A DNA stretch of 64,000 nt from JAIBJN01 sp963825255 (GTDB lineage: Bacteria > Actinomycetota > Thermoleophilia > Gaiellales > Gaiellaceae). The stretch's first letter is position 1, and each line of letters begins with the position of its first letter. A model generated the notes under the pieces. It had not been told where the DNA came from, ran no database searches, and was given only the letters and a program-made list of their open reading frames with translations. The DNA lies in the NCBI GenBank assembly GCA_963825255.1, contig CAWGSF010000001.1, positions 124,001 through 188,000 on the forward strand, in the 5' to 3' direction. Made by a program: the position numbers and the translations under genes. Shown piece by piece: positions 55,129-64,000 of this stretch.

Positions 55129-55356
55129 CGCCAGTCCTTTCGTTCGCCGCAGATTTCGGCGGAGCCTAATGCCCTCGGCCATGGTTGTGCAAGATCTCAC
55201 GAGCAAGTCGCCCACTCTCCCGCCGCTTCCGTGGAAAGGCCTGGAAAGCAGCGCCGGCGACCAGCGGCGATAGCCGACGCTCCGTATGCAGCCCGGATTG
55301 GCCCCGATTCAGGCTAGAGCCCCTAACGGCGAACGACGGCGAAGGGCCGGGCCTGT

Positions 55357-55381
55357 TTCACACCGGGAGGTCCCTGGTTCG
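55357..55381 (+). repeat. 25-nt fragment of the tRNA-Val gene
   Basis: TTCACAC then CGGGAGGTCCCTGGTTCG matches tRNA-Val positions 51340-51365 with one G missing, spanning anticodon loop to T-loop in the same orientation. The rest of a tRNA is absent. Such fragments often mark integration sites. It separates the CSLREA gene from the decayed calcium-binding gene. Confidence 0.6.
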
Positions 55382-55400
55382 CATGGCTGAGCGAAACCCG

Positions 55401-56567
55401 CATGGTCGAGCGGGTCATGCGTGCCAGGAATGCCCGGCGTGCGCGTCGCAGCGGCATTGCTCTCGCTGCGAGTCGGCGAGGAGTTCCCAGGCGACCTGCT
55501 TCGAAACCGGATGCGGGCTCGTGCGCGCGAGCGCGGCTCGTCGGCGGCGGACGTCGTGCAGGCCACCGCGGCCCTGGCGCTTTCCAGGTCACGGGCCTCG
55601 CCGTCCAGGTGAACGTCACGCATCGGAACCTGCGAACGACCGCGTGACGGTCAACGGCCTGGGTGGCGGCGACACGATCTCGGGCGGTGCGCTGGCGGCG
55701 ATCAGTCAGTTCACGGCCGACGGCGGCGACGGAAACGACACGGTCAACGGCGGCAACGGACACGGACACCCTGCTCGGCGGGCCGGCAACAGACACCGGT
55801 CGACGGGAACCAGGGCGCCGACGTCGCCTTCCTGGCGACGGGAACGACCTCTTCGTCTGGACCCCGGCGACGGCAGCGACATCGTCGAGGGCCAGGGCGA
55901 CACCGACACGCTGCGCTTCAACGGCTCCGCCGGCGCGATCGCCCGCCTCGGCCAACGGTGGCCGCTCTTCTGTTCACTCGGAACAGTCAGCCAACATCGT
56001 CATGGACGCGGACGACGTCGAGGTTCTCGCGCTGAACGCCCTCGGCGGACGCCGACACCATGACCGTCAACGACCTGGGTGCGACCAACGTCGGTTCAGT
56101 GACCCTCGATCTCGGGGTCGCGAGCGCCGGTGACGGCGCCGTGGACGCCGTCACCGTCAACGGCACGACGTCTGCGGACGTCATGACCCTCGCCGGCAGC
56201 GGAGGCGAGTTCGTACTTGCGCCCGCAGAACGGGCACACCCGCTCGAGCCGTGCGGCGACGCTACCCTAACGGCAAGGCGACAAAGAAGAAGACACCGAC
56301 GGCGAAGCCGACCGAGCCGAGGCCGAAGGCCGAGCCGGGAAGCCCGGAGCATCCCGGAAGCGACCGCCCGTACGCGGGCGAGACGTCGTCGTCGGCCAGG
56401 GCCCGCCCGTACACGGGCTGCGGTGATCCTCGACGCTGGCAGCAGCGCCGCCGCAACCGCTGAGGGAGCGCGACACGATCAACGGCGGCGCGGACACCGA
56501 CACGATCGACGGCGGCGCAGGGATCGACGTCGCCGCGAACGGCGAATCCGTCACCAACGTCCCGTAG
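55401..56567 (+). pseudogene. Remnant of a calcium-binding (RTX-like) repeat protein
   Basis: Only the C-terminal type of sequence is left, spread over three frames: FQVTGLAVQVNVTH, NDRVTVNGLGGGDTISGGAL, TADGGDGNDTVNGG, DLFVWTPGDGSDIVEGQGDT, ADTMTVNDLGATNVGSVTLD, then after a scrambled Lys/Arg-rich stretch TINGGADTDTIDGGAGIDVA and a stop at 56567. The glycine/aspartate nonapeptides (GGDGND, GGADTD, GGAGID) are those of hemolysin-type calcium-binding repeats. No signal peptide or N-terminal half precedes it; the fragment of tRNA-Val lies just upstream. At least five shifts: truly decayed, or a very poor stretch of sequence. Confidence 0.55.
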
Positions 56568-56697
56568 GCCGCCGCTCCCCTGGCGAGGCCCGTACCGCCG
56601 GGGCGTAGCCAACGTGGCCACGGGAGTCCTTGCGGCTCGCGTCCAGGCCCGAACCTGGCCCTGCCACGACGGGTCGTCCCTTGTCCACCTGGCGTGG

Positions 56698-58362
56698 GTG
56701 CGCTTCAATCGGCGGGTGGTTCGCGCGCTCGGCGTGCCTGCCGGCCTCGGCGCAGTCGTACGGAACGAGAACCTGCGGCGTGTTCAGCTCGCCTGGGGCG
56801 CGGCGATCACGGCCGAGTGGGCGCATTTCGTCGCTCTGGGCGTGTTCGCGTACGACGCCGGCGGAGCCGTCGCCGTCGGGGTTGCGGGCCTTGTCCGCAT
56901 GCTGCCCGCGGCGCTCATCGCCCCTTTCGCCTCCTCGTTGGGCGACCGGTTCCGTCGCGAGCGCTTCCTTCTCGCGGTTCTGCTGGTTGGCGCAGGTGCG
57001 CTCGGACTCTCGGCCGTCGCCTTCTACTCCGGCGCCAACGAGTTCCTGATCTTCGCGCTGGCCGCCGTCGTCGGAGTGGCCTCGACGCTCATCAGGCCGG
57101 CACAACAGGCGTTGTTGCCGTCTCTCGCCCGGACGCCCGAAGAGTTGATCGCAGCAAACGGTGCGACCTCGACGCTCGAGAGTCTCGGGACGCTGATCGG
57201 GCCGCTGCTCGCAGGCGTGCTCGTCTCGGTCGCGGACGTCGGGGTGGTCTTTGCGTTCGGTGCCGCCGCCTTTCTCGTCGCGGCCCTTCTGCTCGCGCGA
57301 GTGACGGTGGAGGGTCGAGTCGAGGTGACCGGAGCTGCGGCCGAGGGCGTGCGCAGCCTCGTCTTCGCCGGCTATCGCCTGGTCGCGCGGACGGGGAAGC
57401 TCCGGCTGATCATCGGCCTCATCGTCGCCCAGACGTTCGTACGAGGCTGCTTGAACGTCCTCATCGTCGTCGCGGTGTTTCGCGTCTTCGACGCGGGCCC
57501 CGGCGCGGTCGGCTACCTGACGGCGGCGATCGGCGTCGGCGGGGCGATCGGAGCGGTCGGGGCCATGGCCCTGAAAGGGGAACGGCTCGCCGAGCCCTTC
57601 GGCCTCGCGCTCGTCTTCTGGGGCTTGCCGATCGCGCTCATCGCGCCCCTCCCCGACGGGGTGGCGGCGTTCTTCCTGCTGGCCGTGGTCGGCGCCGCAA
57701 ACAGCGTCGAGGACGTCGCCGCGTTCACGCTCTTGCAGCGGATCGTCCCGAACGACGTCCTCACCCGGGTCCTGGGGGTTCTCTGGGGCCTCGCGATGGG
57801 CGCCGTCGCACTCGGTTCGATCGCGGCTCCCGCCCTGGTATCCGCACTGGGGCCGCGCCCGGCGTTCATCGCCGCCGGGGCCATCCTGCCGCTGCTCGCG
57901 CTCGTCGCGTGGCGCCGACTCGTCGCGATCGACCGCACGCTCACGGTTCCGGCCGCCGAGCTCGCGCTCATCGACCGGGTGCCGATGTTCGCGCCGCTGT
58001 CGCTGGCCGCGAAGGAGCAGATAGCCACCGGGCTCGTTCCGCTCTCGGTCGGTGCCGGCGAGGTCGTGATCCGTGAGGGCGAGCGAGGAGACCGCTTCTT
58101 CGTGGTGGCCGACGGAGAGCTCGAGGTCACCGCCGACGGTCTGCATCGGAGGGCGGGCCCGGCGACTACTTCGGGGAGATCGCACTGCTGCGGGACGTCC
58201 CACGCACGGCGACGGTCAGCAGCGACCGTCGACTCGACGCTCTACGCGCTCGGGCGCGACGCGTTCCTGCAGGCGATCACCGGCCACGCGTCCACGAGGG
58301 CGGCCACGTCCGTCGTCGAGGCCCGACTCGCGGCGACCGGCGCCCCGAGCAGCAGGCAGTGA
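56698..58362 (+). CDS. MFS transporter fused to a cyclic-nucleotide-binding domain
   Basis: About 554 residues. Residues 1-410 are an MFS_3-type permease (VRNENLRRVQLAWGAAITAE, SSLGDRFRRERFLLAVLLVG between helices 2 and 3, then LIRPAQQALLPSLARTPEEL). A CNB domain follows (VPMFAPLSLAAKEQIATGLV, GEVVIREGERGDRFFVVADG). Its phosphate cassette GDYFGEIALLRDVPRTATV is found in another frame at 58160-58225, after which the first frame resumes (STLYALGRDAFLQAI): two compensating shifts. Transport may be controlled by cAMP or cGMP. The GTG at 56698 (V-R-F-N-R-R) is preferred; GTG 56614 is also open. Confidence 0.8.
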   Translation: MRFNRRVVRALGVPAGLGAVVRNENLRRVQLAWGAAITAEWAHFVALGVFAYDAGGAVAVGVAGLVRMLPAALIAPFASSLGDRFRRERFLLAVLLVGAGALGLSAVAFYSGANEFLIFALAAVVGVASTLIRPAQQALLPSLARTPEELIAANGATSTLESLGTLIGPLLAGVLVSVADVGVVFAFGAAAFLVAALLLARVTVEGRVEVTGAAAEGVRSLVFAGYRLVARTGKLRLIIGLIVAQTFVRGCLNVLIVVAVFRVFDAGPGAVGYLTAAIGVGGAIGAVGAMALKGERLAEPFGLALVFWGLPIALIAPLPDGVAAFFLLAVVGAANSVEDVAAFTLLQRIVPNDVLTRVLGVLWGLAMGAVALGSIAAPALVSALGPRPAFIAAGAILPLLALVAWRRLVAIDRTLTVPAAELALIDRVPMFAPLSLAAKEQIATGLVPLSVGAGEVVIREGERGDRFFVVADGELEVTADGLHRRAGPATTSGRSHCCGTSHARRRSAATVDSTLYALGRDAFLQAITGHASTRAATSVVEARLAATGAPSSRQ

Positions 58363-58487
58363 CCGTGAGCTGGGACTGGGCCGAGGGGGCGTCGCTTCCC
58401 GGTGGGACGGGTCGTCGGTCGCAGACGTGGAGTGGGGCGTCGCGACCATCCGCGCGACCGGTCGTCCATTCGAATGAAGAGCAGTCG

Positions 58488-59117
58488 CTAGGTCCCTGGG
58501 CGGGCTTGCGCCCCCCGCGGCGAGGCGGCCTTGACCGGGAGCCCGGAGATGCGCGCGCCGCCCTCCTCGGCGATGCGCCGCTTGACGCGCCGCCTCATGC
58601 CGGCGCGCGTGAAGGGATTGGGGGAGAGCTGGTCGCTGGCGTCCTGGAGGAAGCAGTCCTGCTCGTACCGGAAGGTCTCCGGCGAGGGCTCCACGGGTAG
58701 CGTCTCGAGCGGCTTCGACTCGGTGGTCCGCGCCATCCAGGCCGACTCGATCACCCCTTCGCACACGCGCTGCACGGCCTCCTTGAACTGCGCGAACGAG
58801 TAGCCCAGCTCCGGCGACTCCAGCAGCAGCCAGCCCTGGTAGTAGCGAACGTCCTCCCAGAGCTTGTGGTAGCTGTCCAGGAACTTCTCGTCGTCCTCGG
58901 GAGACGCGTGGTACGCGCGGTAGGCCATCTCGATCCAGGCCATCGTGGCCCGGTAGGCATCGCTGTAGAGATTGCGACGCCGATCCCGTCTCCCGGCGGT
59001 GACGTTGACCGCGAGCGTGCCGACGGCGATCAGGCCGGCCAGCGCCGCCGCGTAGATCGGGGCCCACTGGGGCCCCCAGCCCGTCACCGCGAGAACCATC
59101 CCGACGTTCGAGACCAC
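58488..59117 (-). CDS. Uncharacterised single-helix membrane protein
   Basis: A 209-residue protein: one transmembrane helix near the start (PIYAAALAGLIAVGTLAVNV), then a helical cytosolic domain with SDAYRATMAWIEMAYRAYHA, EKFLDSYHKLWEDVRYYQGW and FKEAVQRVCEGVIESAWMA, and a basic tail (RAGMRRRVKRRIAEEGG). The GTG at 59117 and an ATG at 59099 are both possible starts. No family recognised. It lies between the transporter with the cyclic-nucleotide domain and the nucleotide cyclase. The 125 bp between it and the transporter show no feature. Confidence 0.55.
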   Translation of the reverse strand: MVSNVGMVLAVTGWGPQWAPIYAAALAGLIAVGTLAVNVTAGRRDRRRNLYSDAYRATMAWIEMAYRAYHASPEDDEKFLDSYHKLWEDVRYYQGWLLLESPELGYSFAQFKEAVQRVCEGVIESAWMARTTESKPLETLPVEPSPETFRYEQDCFLQDASDQLSPNPFTRAGMRRRVKRRIAEEGGARISGLPVKAASPRGAQARPGT

Positions 59118-59178
59118 AGGAAGTGGCTCGCGATTGTACTCCCGGGGTCAGCCGGATCCCGCCGACCGGCAGGGGTCG

Positions 59179-60375
59179 CTACTCGACCTTGCCGATCACG
59201 TGGTGCTGCACGAGCCACCAGCCGGCCAGCCGGGCGTGGTCGCTGCCGCCCTCCTGCGCGACGGCGAGGATGTCGCGGTGGCTCGGCTGTCCCAGGCGTT
59301 CGTGCGTCCAGACGACCACGGCGTCGTCGCCGTCGAAGTAGCACAGCCTGCGTCCTCCAGGCTTGTCGGGCCCGTGGGCCCACGCTCCTTCTCCCCCCCA
59401 GCTGTGCCTGCCGCACGTGCCCTGGTTAGGTGCGATCTCGCGCCCACGACGAAGCGTCTCGTAGGCCTCGTTCAGCGTTGCGCCGTTGGGGTAGATCGAG
59501 ACCTGCCACCGGTCGGGCGAGAAGCGCGTCTCGTCGGCCGACTGCAGGCAGACGGCCGTCTCGACGGCGCCCGGATCGGGGACGGTCTGAACCTCGCAGG
59601 ACGATCGCAGCGCAGCGGGGATGAGCGCCGCGACATCCTCGGGGCAACGGGCTCGGTTCCCGTGCTCCTGCGGCGGGTTCGCCGCCGTGCTGGGCTCGCC
59701 GCTGTCCCCGGACGTGAGGTAGACGACCGCGGCCGCGGTCGCGGCCGCGATCAGGACGACCGCGACGCCGACTCGCCAGCCGTTGCCCTTCGGTCGACCG
59801 AAGAACATGACCACCGAGCGGCTCGTGGGCTCCTCCTCGGCAGCGACGCGCTTGATGCGCATGGGATCCGCGATCCCCTTCAGGTGGGCGCGCCCCTGGT
59901 CGACGTAGCGGAGCCCGGTCAGCCGGCCGGCGAGATGACTGGTCCCCTCGCTCACGATCACCTCTCCGCCGTGGGCCATGGCACAGAGCCTCGCGGCGAT
60001 GTTGAGCGCCGCGCCGCGGAACGAGCCCGACCCGTCGTCAGTGGGGATCGCCTCGCCGGAGTCGATGCCGATCCCGACGCGCATCGGCAGGTCGGGATTG
60101 TCGTCGGTCTCCTCGGCGAACCGCATCTGAAGGTCCATCGCCGCGCGGATCGCCTGCCGCGCCGACTCGAAGACGGCGAGGGCCTCGTCCCCGCGGATCT
60201 CGATCAGCTGCCCGCCGCGAAGCTGCACGCCCTCCTTGACGATGTCGCTGAACCGCGTGACGAGCACGGCGGCGGCCTCATCGCCGTGTTCCGCGGTGAA
60301 GCCGCTGTAGCCGCGGATGTCCGCGATGAGGAAGGTGCGGACGGGTGCATGTGGTGTGTCTGCCAGGCTGCCCAC
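59179..60375 (-). CDS. Class III nucleotide cyclase with a transmembrane, extracytoplasmic C-terminal half
   Basis: 398 residues. The catalytic domain comes first (about 1-175): metal aspartates Asp19 in FLIADIRGYSGF and Asp63 in EIRGDEALAVF, and the Asn/Arg pair in RGAALNIAARLC. The purine-selecting Lys of adenylate cyclases is Glu59 here, as in guanylate cyclases, and the partner Asp looks like Ser, so specificity is uncertain. One helix (VGVAVVLIAAATAAAVVYLT) leads to an extracytoplasmic domain of 150 residues with cysteines. This order, catalytic part inside first and possible sensor outside last, is uncommon. The GTG start is 136 bp from the divergent iron operon. Confidence 0.8.
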   Translation of the reverse strand: MGSLADTPHAPVRTFLIADIRGYSGFTAEHGDEAAAVLVTRFSDIVKEGVQLRGGQLIEIRGDEALAVFESARQAIRAAMDLQMRFAEETDDNPDLPMRVGIGIDSGEAIPTDDGSGSFRGAALNIAARLCAMAHGGEVIVSEGTSHLAGRLTGLRYVDQGRAHLKGIADPMRIKRVAAEEEPTSRSVVMFFGRPKGNGWRVGVAVVLIAAATAAAVVYLTSGDSGEPSTAANPPQEHGNRARCPEDVAALIPAALRSSCEVQTVPDPGAVETAVCLQSADETRFSPDRWQVSIYPNGATLNEAYETLRRGREIAPNQGTCGRHSWGGEGAWAHGPDKPGGRRLCYFDGDDAVVVWTHERLGQPSHRDILAVAQEGGSDHARLAGWWLVQHHVIGKVE

Positions 60376-60464
60376 GAGTCTACGCGTCGATTCTGCTTCC
60401 CGCAGTCCCTGGCTTGACGGGACCAGTGGCCGGGACCTTCCCGTTTGCTTTTCCTGACCGAAGT

Positions 60465-60482
60465 TGTAAGGGTTCCCTTACA
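60465..60482. promoter_or_regulatory. Palindromic operator candidate before the iron-uptake operon
   Basis: TGTAAGGG-TT-CCCTTACA is an 8-bp perfect inverted repeat, 30 bp before the efeM start. The core TAAGGGTTCCCTTA has the symmetry and half-site spacing of DtxR/IdeR-type metal-regulator boxes but is not identical to the known consensus. It also lies upstream of the divergent cyclase. Confidence 0.5.
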
Positions 60483-60511
60483 TCGACCTGGCGGCAAACG
60501 AGGAGGAGAGG

Positions 60512-61631
60512 TTGACGGCTCGACGGAAGGTGCTTGCACTGCTCGTGACGACGGTTCTGGGAGGCGCGAGCCTCGTCGCGTGCGGCGGTGACGACGAGAC
60601 GGCCGCGTCCGACCCGGCCACGACCGAGGCGGCGTCCACGGCTCCGGCGGCGAAGCTCGCGGGCGTCAAGGACTACCTGGGCGAGCACACCGGCCTCCTC
60701 ACCGGCTTCACGGCCGAGTTCAAGGCCGACGCCGAGCGACTACGCAGCCCTCGCCGAGGCGGCCGGGTACGACAACGAGCGCGCTCTGGAGCGAGAACGG
60801 CCGACGAGATCGGCCCGCTCGTCGAGAAGCTGAAGGCGAGCCTGGATCGAGGGGAACCCGTACTACGAGCGGATGGAGGGGATCGTGGCGGGCACGCCCT
60901 CGCTCGCGCAGTACGACGTCATCCTCGACGCGGGCTCGAGCGCGGCCGAGGATCCCGAGAGCGCCGTTCCGTTCGACCTCGAGCTGGGCGACGGCACCGT
61001 CCTCGAGCAGCCCGGCAACCTCTACAACCTCACCGAGGGAGCGCTCTGGGGCACCGTTCCGGACGGCATGCCCGCGAGCACGCCGGTCGACCTGGACGGC
61101 GACGGGAAGGAGGAGTTCGGCGAGGTGCTGCCCGATCCCCGCTTCCTGCTCGCCTCGGCCGAGGCGTTCGACCGCTACGCGAACGAGCTCGCCGACGCCG
61201 GCGACGATTGGCAGCCGAGCGACTCGGACGCGTTCACGGCGCTGGTCGTGATGGTGCCGACCATGAGCGAGTACTTCGGGCAGTGGAAGGAGTCCCGCTT
61301 CGTCCTCGGCGACGAGTCGAACGCCGAGTCGTTCAACGTCGTCTCCCGGCTCTCCGACATCAACGACATCCTCACCGGGCTCTCGGTCATCTACGGCGAC
61401 CTCCAGTCGACGCTCGCCGACGCCGATCCCGCCCAGGCCCAGCAGACCGGCCGCGAGCTGAACGACCTCCAGGCCTTCGTCGAGGATCTCTACAAGCGCG
61501 AGCAGAAGGGCAACCGCTTCACGCCCGAGCAGGCCGACGTGCTGGGGACGGAGGCGCAGGAACGAGCGACCGCGATCGCGGGCCAGGTCTCCCAGGCCGC
61601 CGCGGCTCTCGGGGTGACGATCGAGCAGTAG
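60512..61631 (+). CDS. EfeM/EfeO-type imelysin-like lipoprotein (frameshifted)
   Basis: About 373 residues. The lipobox is in LLVTTVLGGASLVACGGDDE; a Thr/Ala linker is followed by the helical imelysin-like domain: KDYLGEHTGLLTGFTAEFKA, then after shifts near 60740 and 60850 YYERMEGIVAGTPSLAQYDV, DLDGDGKEEFGEVLPDPRFL, TALVVMVPTMSEYFGQWKES and KGNRFTPEQADVLGTEAQER. It is a periplasmic-side partner of FTR1 iron permeases, probably binding or delivering Fe. TTG start after AGGAGGAGAG. The permease begins two bases after its stop. Confidence 0.85.
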
Positions 61632-61632
61632 C

Positions 61633-63965
61633 GTGCGACTGACGGCGCTCATCGCGGCCACGGCGGCCGCTCTCGTCACGGCCCAGGGGGCGGCTGCAGC
61701 CGCCCCCGAGCCGTGGCAGGGAGCCGCCGACGTCCGCGACACGCTCGCCCAGGCGCAGCGGGCGCTCGTCCTCAACGAGCGCCCGCTGGCCGTGAAGCTG
61801 GTGGCGAAGGCGCAGGCGCAGCCCCTCGGCCCGATCGCCGGCCCTGCGCGCCCCGGCCTGGCCGCGGCCGGAAGGCGGTGGCCGCCGGCGACCCGGTCGC
61901 GCTCGAGATCGCCCGCGTCGACACCTGGGCGGCGATTCTCGCCGAAGGGCTGCGCCAGGCCACGGCTGCGGCGGCGGCCGGGGACGTTGAGACTGCCCGT
62001 GCCTGGCTGCTCGTGCGCGAGTTCCGCCAGCCGACCAGGTTCACGCGTCCCGGGGCCGACGCGACCCTCGCCCTGCAGGCGCTCGAGCGCGGCCGCATGA
62101 CCGCCGCCGCCGCGGCCGCAGCGGTGCGGGCGGACCTCCTCGACACGTACCAGGCCCGCCTGCGCGCCTCGCTCGAGACCCTCGACGGCGTCGCCGAGGA
62201 GGGCTTCGCCGTCCGCAGCGCGGGCGAGGCGGCGCTCGCGCGGGGCTACTTCGCGCTCCTCGCCCCCGCGTACGCGGAGCAGCGGGGCAAGACGGCCGCC
62301 GATTCTGTGGCGGCCGCCTTCGACCGGCTGGTGCCGGCTGCGGCCGGCGGCGATCGGGCAGGCCTCGCCGACGCCCGCGCGGACATCGACGGCGCCCTGG
62401 AGGGTTTCCGGGCGGCGCCGCTCGCACCCGAGGAGGAGCTTCGGCGCGCCGGCCAGCTCCAGCGCTTCCTCGCGCTCGTCCCGATCGAGTACGACCGGGG
62501 CGTCGAGGGAGGCCAGGTCACGCTCGATTTCGAGGTACAGGAGGCGATCACGTTCCGCGACGGCGCAGCGCAGGCATTCGGGGACCTCGAGAACGTCCTC
62601 GCGGAGCGCGACCAGGCGGAGACGCGCCGGCTCGGAACGCTCCTCGCGCCAGCTCGGCACCGACCTCGCCGCCGCCGCCCGCGGCGACGAGGTCGCCGAT
62701 CCCGCTGCCGTCCAGGCGGCGACCGACGAGGCGGTCGGCCTCACCGACTCGCTCTACCCGGACGAATGGAAGGACGCGGGCGCGACGGCCGACTTCGACG
62801 TCATCTCGGCGACGCTCGACCGTCTCGAGGGCGCCATCGCGGCCGGGCAGTTCTCGACGGCCGAGCAGGCGCGGCTCGAGGCCTATGCGTTCTTCGAGTT
62901 CGGGCCGGAGCAGCGTCTGCGCGGGCTCGCGCCCGACCTGTTCGTCAGGGTCGAGGGGCTGTTCTGGTACGGCGCCGACGACCATCCGGGGCTGGCGCAG
63001 CTCGTGAAGCAGAAGGCGGATGCCGCGGAGGTGGCCGCGACCCGCAAGGCTCTGGACGTCGCGCTCGGCGACGCCGAGAGCGCGGTCGGGGCCGGGCCGA
63101 CCTCGACGTTCTCGGTCGTCACGAACACGGCGATCATCGTCTTCCGCGAGGGGCTCGAGGCCGTCCTCATCCTCGCGGCGCTCATGGCGGGGATGGTCGG
63201 CGCCCAGGCCCGCTTCCGGCGGCCGCTCCTCTTCGGCGCGCTGGGCGCTCTCGTGGCCAGCGCCGCGACCTGGGCGATCGCCCAGACCGTCCTCGGCAGC
63301 CTGAGCCATTACGGCGAGAAGCTCGAGGCGATCGTCTCGCTCGTGGCGATCGGCGTCCTCCTGCTCGTCCTCAACTGGTTCTACCACCGCGTCTACTGGA
63401 ACGAGCACCTCGCGGAGCTGCACGGGAAGAAGAAGCGGCTGCTCGCCTTCGGGATCGGCGCGGCGACTGCGCAGGTCATCGGCCTCGCAGCCCTCGGGTT
63501 CTCGAGCGTCTACCGGGAGGGCTTCGAGACCGTCCTCTTCCTCCAGGCGCTCGTGCTCGAGGCGGGAGCGGCGACCGTCCTCGCCGGCGTGGCCGTCGGC
63601 CTCGCCGCGACGCTGGCGGTGGGCGTGCTCACGATCAAGCTCCAGCGAAAGCTCCCTCACAAGAAGATGCTGATCGGCACGGGGATCCTCATCCTCTGGG
63701 TGCTCGTGGTCATGGTGGGCACGACCGTGCAGAACCTCCAGGTCGTCGGCTGGGTGCCGGTGCACCCCGGTCGAGGGCCTGCGCCTCCCGTACTGGGCGG
63801 GCCTCTGGCTCGGCGTCTTCCCGACCTGGGAGGGCCTCGTCGCCCAGGGCGCGGCCATCGCGGTCGTGCTCGGCAGCTACTTCGCCGCCGAGCAGGTGCG
63901 CGCCACGCCGCCGCCGGGCGATCCTCGAGAAGCCCACGCCGGCAGCCTCGTACACGCGCTCGTAG
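61633..63965 (+). CDS. FTR1/EfeU-type iron permease with long N-terminal domain (frameshifted)
   Basis: About 775 residues. Signal peptide (MRLTALIAATAAALVTAQGA), then 450 residues of extracytoplasmic helices (EPWQGAADVRDTLAQAQRAL, VDTWAAILAEGLRQATAAAA, LVPIEYDRGVEGGQVTLDFE), then the permease with both REGLE-type motifs, IIVFREGLEAVLILAALMAG and SSVYREGFETVLFLQALVLE, and seven helices. Frame changes are needed near 61860, 62645, 63770 and 63920. FTR1 permeases import ferric iron after oxidation; no cupredoxin or peroxidase partner is seen before the window ends. Confidence 0.85.
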
Positions 63966-64000
63966 CGAGGGACAATCTCGTCATGGCGCACGCTGCGCGT

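Noticed and set aside
55401..56567. Treating the calcium-repeat region as a short intact gene
   Set aside because: The repeats need at least three frames and there is no start, signal peptide or N-terminal domain.

Overview
The window is 64 kb of GC-rich, densely packed bacterial chromosome. Gene content points to the Actinomycetota, probably a deep branch such as Thermoleophilia/Gaiellales (inference). The pointers are: biotin-dependent acyl-CoA carboxylase with separate alpha, beta and a tiny epsilon-like chain; a MoaD-MoaE fusion; a DUF5317 protein; an HdrB-like (type E) succinate dehydrogenase anchor; EfeM/FTR1 iron uptake; many GTG starts; and 1-20 bp gene overlaps. About fifteen otherwise normal housekeeping genes carry single-base frameshifts, often in G/C runs. 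I read these as consensus errors of a long-read or metagenome assembly rather than real decay, and I give the span of the intact gene in each case.

Layout. 1-9.9 kb: bioY tail, a LOG-family protein, a site-2 protease, moaD-moaE, then a propionate block (methylmalonyl-CoA mutase large subunit, acetyltransferase, acyl-CoA carboxylase beta) and a secreted beta-propeller. 9.9-14.6 kb: DUF5317 and two paralogous membrane GGDEF-HD-GYP proteins, each preceded by a tiny one-helix membrane peptide not previously marked. 14.7-21.7 kb: NlpC/P60 hydrolase, ACC epsilon-like peptide, glpK, tandem-GNAT, pgsA, acyl-CoA carboxylase alpha, sucrase/ferredoxin-like protein. 21.6-25 kb: a minus-strand operon of a membrane-anchored protein, a class III aminotransferase, a 51-residue Asp/Thr-repeat peptide and a JmjC-type cupin oxygenase. 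It looks like an undescribed peptide-modification (RiPP-like) locus and is the best novelty candidate in the window.

25-43 kb is central carbon metabolism: sucC-(methyltransferase)-sucD, mdh, idh, citrate synthase, pckA and sdhA-sdhB-sdhE. Between them lie a carbonic anhydrase behind a long palindrome, two overlapping tyrosine recombinases and small accessory genes. 43-51 kb: metallophosphoesterase, asd-lysC, ICMT-like methyltransferase, recR, ybaB, dnaX, SRP RNA and tRNA-Val. 51.4-56.6 kb is an accessory segment: a giant secreted CSLREA/PxKF protein with a duplicated unit of about 1.27 kb, then a 25-nt fragment of the tRNA-Val and a decayed calcium-binding repeat gene. 56.6-64 kb: an MFS transporter fused to a cyclic-nucleotide-binding domain, a class III nucleotide cyclase, and an iron-uptake operon (EfeM lipoprotein, FTR1 permease) behind a palindromic operator.

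An intergenic element occurs three times (17.3, 43.0 and 48.8 kb). It has a conserved core around a hairpin whose stem changes sequence but keeps pairing. Two copies also have terminal inverted repeats and end within a few bases of neighbouring start or stop codons. This suggests a mobile, structured repeat family.
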